Assembly (NCBI GenBank): GCA_964486845.1
Contig: CAZAQY010000403.1
Location: 1-5,722, forward strand
Length of the DNA: 5,722 bases
Direction: 5' to 3'
From: Anammoximicrobium sp964486845
GTDB taxonomy: Bacteria > Planctomycetota > Planctomycetia > Pirellulales > Pirellulaceae
Shown here: piece after piece, positions 1 through 4,497 of the stretch
Position numbering within the stretch: position 1 is the first letter of the stretch
Layout of the letters: each line of letters opens with the position of its first letter
Made by a program: the position numbers and the translations under genes
Notes under the pieces: generated by a model
Seen by the model: the letters and a program-made list of their open reading frames with translations, nothing else
Told to the model about the DNA's origin: nothing
The model's database searches: none

Positions 1-1
1 T

Positions 2-217
2 GTACGTCGGGCCGTCGATCCGCACGCAGGCGTGCCACTTCGGCGGACCGCCGCCTTTCGGCGTCAGGCCGCTGCGGCGGTAGCTGATCGAGTAACCCTC
101 GAACCTGATCGGGACTCGGCGGCAGTCGCGGATCTGCTTGCGCTCGTGCTGCTTAAAGGGATGATGCCCCTCGGTGGCCAGCAGCAGGAACCAGTGCCGG
201 TAGCGGATGTACTGCAT
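2..217 (-). pseudogene. 5' fragment of an unrecognised planctomycete-type protein, running off the left edge
   Basis: Read on the minus strand from an ATG at 217-215, this gives 72 codons without a stop up to the window edge. The peptide begins MQYIRYRHWFLLLATEG and contains HPFKQHERKQIRDCRR, IRFEGYSISYRR and PPKWHACVRIDG. It is basic and aromatic with a plausible alternation of charged and hydrophobic residues, unlike the low-complexity translations of the other frames here. I have an impression of a domain recurrent in planctomycete mobile-element neighbourhoods but cannot name the family, so no function is given. The frame stays open a little upstream of the ATG. Because a recombinase tail on the opposite strand begins at almost the same base, the ATG may be fortuitous and the fragment could have lost its true N-terminus at a rearrangement point. 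Whether the rest of the gene is intact cannot be seen. Confidence 0.4.
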
Positions 218-769
218 GTTCACGTGCAGCCCGACAGCGAGCTGATGGCGGTGACCATTCATTGGGCTGGCGGTTATGAAAGTCAGCACGAGATCGATCG
301 TCCTGTGAGAAGGTACGAACACCTTCGCGACTTGGAGCCGTTGCTGAATCGCGTTCGGGAACTGCGTCAAACCGGACGGACCGTGGGGCAAATCGCGGAG
401 CAGTTGAACGCCGAGGGATTTCATTCGCCGACACGTCGGGGTCGGATCAAGGGAGGCATGGTGACGCAACTGTTGAAGCGTCAAGGGTTGATCCCGGACG
501 AGCGTTCTCGCGACGACCTGCTTGGCCCGCACGAATGGTGGTTGTCCGATCTGGCCGAGACGTTGAATACGAGTCGCAGTAAACTGCAGGAGTGGGCCAG
601 TCGAGGCTGGGTGCTGGGCCGAAAAACGCTGGTGCAAGGCTGCTGGATTCTGTGGGCGGACGGAGACGAAATGCAGCGACTTCATCAACTCCTGGCCCGG
701 AGCCAGCCCGGCAAGAACCGTCACGCCAGCGATCTGAAAACCCCCAAGAGACAGCCTGGCCAGGAATAG
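218..769 (+). pseudogene. C-terminal fragment of a serine recombinase (planctomycete type), catalytic domain missing
   Basis: About 183 residues ending at a TAG (767-769) match the tail of large serine recombinases common in planctomycetes. First comes a beta-rich stretch, VTIHWAGGYESQHEI followed by RPVRRYEHLRD. Next is a helix-turn-helix (RVRELRQTGRTVGQIAEQLN, then EGFHSPTRRGRI). Then comes a second, MerR-like helix-turn-helix (GPHEWWLSDLAETLN, SRSKLQEWASRGWV) and a closing WILWADGDEMQRLHQLL. In intact homologues these follow an N-terminal resolvase domain with the nucleophilic serine and a zinc-ribbon/recombinase domain; neither is present. The frame is formally open from an ATG at 32, but residues encoded before about 218 are alanine/arginine-rich and look like the shadow of the minus-strand fragment there. 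I therefore treat it as a decapitated remnant and place the left end at the point where family-like sequence begins. It is unlikely to be expressed and could not recombine DNA. Confidence 0.72.
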
Positions 770-1305
770 ACATGCTGTGAACGCGCGTCCATCTTAAGAC
801 AGAACTTGAACAGGTCGGAGGCGAACTGGGCGGCCCACGCCCCCACGGCATGCTGTGGCCTGTCACTGCGTTGTGTGCGTCTGGTACTTCGAGCGTCTCC
901 GGCCAGTCGGAAGACAGCTCAGTTGCCACGTGGCAACCGACCAGAAAGGTGGAGCTTGCGTGAACCAAACGCCGTCATGGCCACGCTGCGATCGGGCCGG
1001 TGTTTACCACCGGAAGCGTTAGATCAACGTGAGAGCGAAAGGAAGTCCGTCAGTTCGTTGGCGGGTTCGCGGTTCCTCGTGTGGCGCGGCTCTGACTTTC
1101 AGCCAGCGATTCGTGTCAGGCGAGACAGCGTTCACGGCTGAGACGACGCCGCACGTGGAGTGCTCGCCGTCTTGGGACACGCACGCTTTCAGGTTGTGAA
1201 ATGTGAACTGGCGTCCATGTTATGGCTCCCCGCGGGCCGCACGACAAACCGAACGCGGGGACGAGAAACGAGCCTTCCTGTGTCCTGCCATGAGGAAGCG
1301 CGGTC
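770..1305. other. gene-free stretch, probable decayed DNA between element remnants
   Basis: No reading frame here yields a recognisable or compositionally convincing protein. The open frames present (for example 806-1141 plus) translate to arginine/serine/alanine-rich strings without hydrophobic periodicity and lack a ribosome-binding site. The stretch does hold a perfect 16-base palindrome (922-937) and a 6-base-pair hairpin with arms at 997-1002 and 1008-1013. I see no tRNA. Its position between a recombinase fragment and an IS1182-like fragment suggests worn-out mobile DNA, but this is inference. Confidence 0.5.
922..937. repeat. perfect 16-base palindrome
   Basis: GTTGCCACGTGGCAAC reads identically on both strands and is centred on CACGTG. 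The flanking bases do not extend the symmetry. It sits in gene-free DNA, so it has no nearby intact gene to regulate. It may be a leftover operator or recombination site, or chance. Confidence 0.6.
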
Positions 1306-1665
1306 GATCAGTTGTCCATCTGCGCCGACAAGAACACGGAAGTGGTCCCGATGACGACGCGAGCCGAAGAGGCGTTTCGCCAGCGGCCCGAAGCGGTCCT
1401 GGCCGATGGCTTGAACGCGATCGGGCGGAACATCGTGGAGCTGCAACGACGAGTCACATAGTCGTATCCGAAAGACAAGGGTACGTATGACCACGTCGTG
1501 TTCATCTGTCTCAAAAGGAAGGCCAGGCCAGACGTTTGCCAAGGTCAAGAGAGCCCCTGGAAGGCGTATCGGTGTAGCGACTGTGCGGGCTGCCACTTGG
1601 CAAGTCGCTGCATCTCGGACAAGAGCCACTGTGGCCGAAGAACTGATCCTGCCCACCGACACTAA
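1306..1665 (+). pseudogene. degenerate C-terminal fragment of an IS1182-like transposase
   Basis: In one frame the sequence reads ICADKNTEVVPMTTRAEEA, RQRPEAVLADGLNAIGRNI and ELQRRVT, then a TAG at 1459-1461. The same frame continues with SYPKDKGTYDHVVFIC and, after a short gap, WKAYRCSDCAGCHLASRC and ISDKSHCGRRTD, to a TAA at 1663-1665. The order 'NxxxVxPM...RPExxLAD' followed by 'YD...D.....C', then 'Y+C.DC.GC.LA..C' and 'D+S..GRR' is the pattern of the C-terminal half of IS1182-family DDE transposases, with five cysteines in the zinc-binding-like cluster. The frame is closed upstream by a TGA at 1291-1293. The N-terminal half is not recognisable, the third catalytic residue region and the C-terminal tail are missing, and there is an internal stop, so this is dead. 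The left limit is approximate. Confidence 0.62.
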
Positions 1666-1667
1666 AT

Positions 1668-2165
1668 CGACAGCCCGCGCGGGCGGTGGATGCCGTCGCC
1701 TTCGCCGATACCGAGAGCCAGGATGGGATCTCACCCTTGTTGACCAACGACCGACAGTTGACGGCCGAGGAAGTTCTGCGGGCCTCCAAGCGGTAGCCAA
1801 TCATCGAGAAGCGGTTCTCTCAACTGAAGACAGACCCGCTGGCACTTCCGCGTACTTGAAAGACGTAGGACGAATTCAGGGGTCGCTCGCCCTTTACTTC
1901 TTCGTCTTGCTGGTGCCGATCCTTCTGGAACGCGAACTGCGTCAGGCCATGACCCGAAGGCACCGGCTCTCTGCCGCTGTGTCCGGAGGAGCGTCCCTGC
2001 CCCTGGCCCACCGCCGCCAGGGGCATCAAAGTCTTCGAGCCGGTTCCACGACCGGCTCTTTCATCGGTGACCACGAGCCGCAATCCTTGATCACGGAACT
2101 CACCAAAACTGCGACGCCAAATCATCAAGCTGCTGGGGCTTTCACCCGCTGAGTACGGTCGCTGA
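1668..2165 (+). pseudogene. degenerate C-terminal fragment of an IS1634-family transposase
   Basis: The pieces line up into one protein if the frame is changed four times. They are: DGISPLLTNDRQLTAEEVLR and, across a TAG at 1794-1796, PIIEKRFSQLKTD (frame of 1668); AYLKDVGRIQG, LALYFFVLLVPILLEREL and RQAM (frame of 1850); SLPLCPEERPCPWPTAAR and KVFEPVPRPALSS (frame of 1968); DHEPQSLITELTK (frame of 2063); and LRRQIIKLLGLSPAEYGR with a TGA stop (2109-2165). The IIEKRFSQLK block carries the last catalytic glutamate and the lysine of the Y-R-E-K signature used by IS4-superfamily/IS1634 transposases; the usual tyrosine before it is a serine here. About 165 residues remain of a protein normally near 500, so the N-terminal two thirds, including the two catalytic aspartates, is absent. 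The fragment begins directly after the IS1182-like remnant. Confidence 0.85.
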
Positions 2166-2289
2166 CTCACCCCTTGTCCCTGGCGGAAATCCCGGAGAAA
2201 CTGGTGAGACGACTTGCGGAACGTAGGCTCCAGGCCATCCCCCCCTGAGCTGCAAACCGCGTAAACCGACACACTTCAGAATGGAGGTA
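2166..2289. other. IS1634 remnant tail and junction with the truncated DUF1257 gene
   Basis: This non-coding strip lies between the transposase stop and the broken 3' end of the minus-strand DUF1257 gene. It presumably holds the IS right end and the insertion breakpoint, since family-like DUF1257 sequence stops at about 2305. I could not identify a terminal inverted repeat or target duplication with confidence. Confidence 0.4.
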
Positions 2290-2524
2290 TCATGTCTGCA
2301 CCTTCCAGCGTCCGCCGTAGTTGTCGTAGTGAACATGCCCGATACTGCAATCGCAGACGGCCGGATAACGCCATTTGGGCAACACCACGGCGAGCCCAGT
2401 GGCGGAGTTGGCGGACAGCTTGTGGGTGCCCTGGACGGGCTGAGGCAGGCCCATTCGCTGGCATGCGACACGCACGGCAGCCGGGTCCCGGATTTCACAT
2501 TTTGATGGTCACGACGTGTGACAA
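2290..2524 (-). pseudogene. DUF1257 (Ycf35-family) gene, frameshifted near the start and truncated at the 3' end
   Basis: Reading leftwards from a TTG at 2524-2522 gives MSHVVTIK, the hallmark start of DUF1257/Ycf35 proteins (normally MSHIVTIKT). The frame then hits ATG TGA. Dropping one A from the AAAA run restores the family sequence: EIRDPAAVRVACQRMGLPQP, VQGTHKLS, ATGLAVVLPKWRYPAVCD and GHVHYDNYGGRW, closing at a TGA at 2292-2290. An AAGGAG (2537-2532) lies 7 bases before the TTG, which supports that start. Family similarity ends at GGRW (about 2305); the C-terminal half, normally about 50 residues beginning with an aromatic-rich helix, is replaced by a few unrelated codons next to transposon remnants. 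DUF1257 proteins are of unknown biochemical function; chloroplast and cyanobacterial Ycf35 belong to the same family. The gene follows the lipoprotein-like gene by 30 bases, as in an operon. The frameshift in an A-run could also be a sequencing error, but the truncation is independent of it. Confidence 0.78.
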
Positions 2525-2554
2525 GGGATGGCTCCTTCTCGAAAAGGGGGATTG

Positions 2555-3208
2555 TCAGAACGGCATGTTGGCCGCGTCCGGCTGCACATCCGACGCAGAT
2601 TCCTCGGGAAGATATGGGCCGCCATGGTGCTCCAGCGCTGGCGCCGGCCGCAAGACGGGTCCCGGCAACAGCACGGGCCGATCGGCCGTCAGTTCAGTGA
2701 CCAGTAACGAGGCGACGGCAGCGTCGTCGGGTTCGTTGCGGCTCATCATCCTGATGACATAGACGCAAATGACCAGCGGCAACAGCGCGGCCAAGATCAA
2801 CCCGACGGTCTGGATACTGGACGCAATGACCGGATCTCGGTGGCGTTGCTGGGCGATCTGCTTCCGTTCCTGTTCCAGCTGGTCACGACCACTATCGACC
2901 GCAGCCCGCTGCTGATCGAGCTGGCTGGCCAACCGCTCCTGCGCTGCGATCATCTCCGCCCGTGCTTCGGCATCGCTCTGGACGAGCTGCTGGGCGGTCT
3001 GTGCCAGCTTTTGGCTCTCCTCGACGACGGCTTGCGATTGCCTGGCCATCGCTTCGTTCTGTTTGGCCTGCTGTTTGGCGGCCTGCTGGGCAAAGTCAAC
3101 AAGTCGCTCATCGCGCGCGTCAGGTGCGGGGCCACATCCGATTGTCGTCAGCAGGGCCAGCAGCGCTGCGTTAATCATCGTGCGACCGGTTAGTTGGGTC
3201 TGTTCCAT
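2555..3208 (-). CDS. coiled-coil lipoprotein-like membrane protein
   Basis: 217 residues. I chose the ATG at 3208-3206 because a GGAG lies 8 bases upstream; an ATG two codons earlier would be too close to it, and a longer frame to 3289 has no such site. Residues 1-25 form a signal sequence ending LLTTIGC, a near-canonical lipobox (threonine instead of leucine at -3), so Cys25 could be lipidated. Residues 33-125 are alanine/glutamine/glutamate-rich with hydrophobic heptads and almost no glycine or proline, typical of a long coiled coil. After the motif RDPVIASSIQTV a strongly hydrophobic segment (about 133-153) is followed by RMM and a proline-rich tail (176-200). It resembles planctomycete proteins of the form 'coiled coil-DPVIA-membrane helix' that I recall beside DUF1257 genes. 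If both ends insert, the coiled coil would be periplasmic, tethered at two points. Function unknown. Its start overlaps the preceding gene. Confidence 0.8.
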   Translation of the reverse strand: MEQTQLTGRTMINAALLALLTTIGCGPAPDARDERLVDFAQQAAKQQAKQNEAMARQSQAVVEESQKLAQTAQQLVQSDAEARAEMIAAQERLASQLDQQRAAVDSGRDQLEQERKQIAQQRHRDPVIASSIQTVGLILAALLPLVICVYVIRMMSRNEPDDAAVASLLVTELTADRPVLLPGPVLRPAPALEHHGGPYLPEESASDVQPDAANMPF

Positions 3209-3341
3209 GAGCATTTCTCCAGTGACTAAAGATGCGCGCCAGCAGAGCCTGTAAGGCTCGTCGGAGCCTGAACTCCTTGGCCCAGGCACACGTGAGAACT
3301 ACGGCCAGCAGCGCGCTGGCCGAAACGAGGACGTACGTCAT
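3171..3341 (-). CDS. 56-aa single-pass membrane protein
   Basis: An ATG at 3341-3339 preceded by AAGGAG with 6 bases between starts a 56-residue protein. Residues 2-18 (TYVLVSASALLAVVLTC) form a membrane helix, followed by a basic amphipathic segment, EFRLRRALQALLARIF and SHWRN, expected to lie on the cytoplasmic face, and a polar tail. Small proteins with this helix plus RLRRALQ.LL.R arrangement recur in planctomycete genomes, as far as I recall, but have no assigned role. Its last 38 bases overlap the start of the coiled-coil lipoprotein gene in another frame, which suggests translational coupling and a shared function at the membrane. The frame is open further upstream to 3437, but that part overlaps the intergenic hairpin and has no ribosome-binding site, so I reject the longer start. 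Confidence 0.75.
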   Translation of the reverse strand: MTYVLVSASALLAVVLTCAWAKEFRLRRALQALLARIFSHWRNAHGTDPTNRSHDD

Positions 3342-3381
3342 GCGGGTCTCCTTGGTGGATGGCGTATAAACAACGAAGATG

Positions 3382-3440
3382 CAGGTGCGTACCCCCACGT
3401 GCCGCCGGTTCGCCGACGGCACGTTTGGGCGCTGCACCTG
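3382..3440 (-). promoter_or_regulatory. long two-tier hairpin in the operon spacer
   Basis: In the 108-base gap between the sigma-like gene and the small membrane-protein gene, an outer stem CAGGTGC/GCACCTG (3382-3388 with 3434-3440) encloses an inner 12-base-pair stem (3397-3408 with 3413-3424). The inner stem has a 4-base loop at 3409-3412, TTCG on the plus strand and CGAA in the minus-strand transcript. As minus-strand RNA the inner stem is fully paired with a single G-U wobble; as plus-strand RNA it has a C-A mismatch at that position. The pairing is therefore better in the direction of transcription of the flanking genes. No uninterrupted U-run follows, though the sequence after it (about 3380-3362) is T-rich. 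It could be an attenuator or terminator, an RNA-processing or stability element, or an operator. Confidence 0.6.
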
Positions 3441-3449
3441 GGGGCGTGA

Positions 3450-4067
3450 TCAGGCGAAGGCCGGCTCGCCCTGAAACTCAGCCCAAGAATCCTCGAACTC
3501 GCGCCGCAGTTGGCTGATCCGGCCGGCGGAAACTCCGAACTTGCGCGCTGCCTTCTTCGTGGGCTCACCGGTCGCCAACGTCTCTGCGATCCGACGCTTC
3601 TTCCGCGGCAGACTGGCGAACCACTGCCCGAGGTCGATTCGGGCTGCTGCCGTCTGCGCCGGGCCGGCGTGGCGATCCTCGATGAGAATCTCGCGCCACT
3701 CATCGTTCTCCGAGTCGTAGCGGTCCAACCGCGCGACGGTGAAGCCCTTCGCCTGCTGCGCGTACGGACTGCTCACGTCGCGGACATTCAATTTGGCACC
3801 GACGCGGCGGCCGTCCCGGACCTGTTTGATGGCGTACTGGGCCAGCGGCGTCGGGTACACGACGGTGATCAGGCCGCGTTCGACGAGCCGTACGAACGCT
3901 ACCCAACAGTTGGCGATCACTTCGGCGACGAACTCCTGCCGGCGCTCGGGATCTTCGCCCCGGCACGCAAAGCGGGCCTGGTCCCGGATGGCGGGCAGCA
4001 ACGTCAGGAACTTGGCGCAAATTGCAGAGGCAGTGGGGCGACGAACGGGTCTTGCACGGGCGATCAT
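3450..4067 (-). CDS. sigma-70-like DNA-binding protein with C-terminal helix-turn-helix
   Basis: 205 residues from an ATG at 4067-4065, with AGGAG 9 bases upstream; the frame is open to 4220 but the extra residues are proline/serine-rich and unlike the rest. Residues 41-64 (ERRQEFVAEVIANCWVAFVR, then LVERG) resemble the region-2 helix of sigma factors. A middle section (YPTPLAQYAIKQVRDGRRVG, LNVRDVSSPYAQQAKGF, LDRYD, WREILIEDRHAGPA) is characteristic of a planctomycete protein type I recognise. Residues 146-199 form a sigma-4-like helix-turn-helix: LPRKKRRIAETLATGEPTKK, AARKFGVSAGRISQLRREF and EDSWAEFQGE. I infer a DNA-binding regulator, possibly a diverged sigma factor, acting in the cytoplasm. 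It is first in a run of minus-strand genes, so it may control the membrane-protein genes behind it. The start is divergent from the sialidase-like gene. Direct sigma activity is not shown by the sequence. Confidence 0.78.
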   Translation of the reverse strand: MIARARPVRRPTASAICAKFLTLLPAIRDQARFACRGEDPERRQEFVAEVIANCWVAFVRLVERGLITVVYPTPLAQYAIKQVRDGRRVGAKLNVRDVSSPYAQQAKGFTVARLDRYDSENDEWREILIEDRHAGPAQTAAARIDLGQWFASLPRKKRRIAETLATGEPTKKAARKFGVSAGRISQLRREFEDSWAEFQGEPAFA

Positions 4068-4091
4068 CAGGGCGATCTCCTGGAGGCTGGG

Positions 4092-4110
4092 ACCGCCCGT
4101 GTGGGGCGGT
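4092..4110. repeat. hairpin ACCGCCC/GGGCGGT upstream of the sigma-like gene
   Basis: Perfect 7-base-pair arms around a 5-base loop (GTGTG). The right arm ends 43 bases before the ATG of the sigma-like gene, inside its likely leader, where it could act as an operator or mRNA structure. Confidence 0.45.
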
Positions 4111-4161
4111 TGTGTCAGGGGAACACGATCCGCCCCGCACCGTGCGAGGCTGGACGACAGG

Positions 4162-4191
4162 GCCGGCGGGCGCGAAAGTGGGCGCGCCGGC
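4162..4191. repeat. GC-rich hairpin GCCGGCG/CGCCGGC
   Basis: Perfect 7-base-pair arms, extended by CGC/GCG after a two-base bulge, around the loop GAAAGTGG. Composed only of G and C in the stem, so stable on either strand; no T-run follows on either side. Confidence 0.45.
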
Positions 4192-4207
4192 GGCAAGAAA
4201 CACAAGA

Positions 4208-4252
4208 GCCCTGAGATCACCTCAAAAACGGCGATTCCGGGGCTCTCAGGGC
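4208..4252. repeat. 9-base inverted repeat GCCCTGAGA/TCTCAGGGC
   Basis: Perfect 9-base arms separated by 27 bases. The spacer contains AAAAA, and another AAAAA follows the right arm. It lies mid-way in the divergent intergenic region and could be an operator pair, a stem, or the ends of a very small element. No duplication flanking it was found. Confidence 0.5.
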
Positions 4253-4497
4253 CGAAAAATGGAGGTCCCGGTGTTAGCCGTCCCCTCCACTGTGATATGC
4301 CGTGCCAAGACCCCTGTTTTTAGCTGTGGCTCTGGCTGACGCACGTACTCCTTTCCCGCCCAAATCACATGACGACAACCCTCAGTTGCCCGTCGCCCAA
4401 GCGTTGCGGACTACTCCGCGCCAAGCGACAATCGGTTCGCCAAAAGGCCGGGTGACGACGTCTCTTACCAACAACGAGGCAGCGTGAGGCCAGAAAC

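Larger units (their letters stand above)
4068..4497. other. divergent intergenic region with several inverted repeats
   Basis: This 430-base gap separates two outward-facing genes, so it should contain both promoters. No protein-like frame is visible. It holds a series of perfect inverted repeats: 4092-4098 with 4104-4110, 4162-4168 with 4185-4191, 4208-4216 with 4244-4252, and 4260-4265 with 4284-4289. I could not identify a convincing -35/-10 pair for either gene. Confidence 0.55.

Noticed and set aside
32..217. N-terminal extension of the recombinase frame to the ATG at 32
   Set aside because: Its translation is alanine/arginine-rich and shows no resolvase catalytic motifs, whereas the minus strand of the same bases reads as a plausible protein.
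1018..1024. GTTAGAT as an integron attC core
   Set aside because: It fits GTTRRRY, but no matching RYYYAAC partner lies at a suitable distance and there is no cassette-like gene.
806..1141. 111-codon plus-strand open frame
   Set aside because: Arginine/serine-rich, no hydrophobic periodicity, no ribosome-binding site and no family resemblance.
1189..1800. 203-codon minus-strand open frame
   Set aside because: It is antisense to the transposase remnants, whose plus-strand translations match known families; the minus translation has no recognisable features.
3342..3437. Longer start for the small membrane protein at 3437
   Set aside because: The extra residues run through the intergenic hairpin, lack a ribosome-binding site and place a polar stretch before the membrane helix; the ATG at 3341 has AAGGAG at the right distance.
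3510..4214. 234-codon plus-strand open frame
   Set aside because: Antisense shadow of the sigma-like gene; no motifs and no ribosome-binding site.
4404..4432. TTGCGG, 17 bases, GACAAT as a sigma-70 promoter for the sialidase-like gene
   Set aside because: The spacing is right and the -10 matches 4 of 6 positions, but the -35 matches only 3 of 6. This is too weak to call, and planctomycete promoters are poorly defined.
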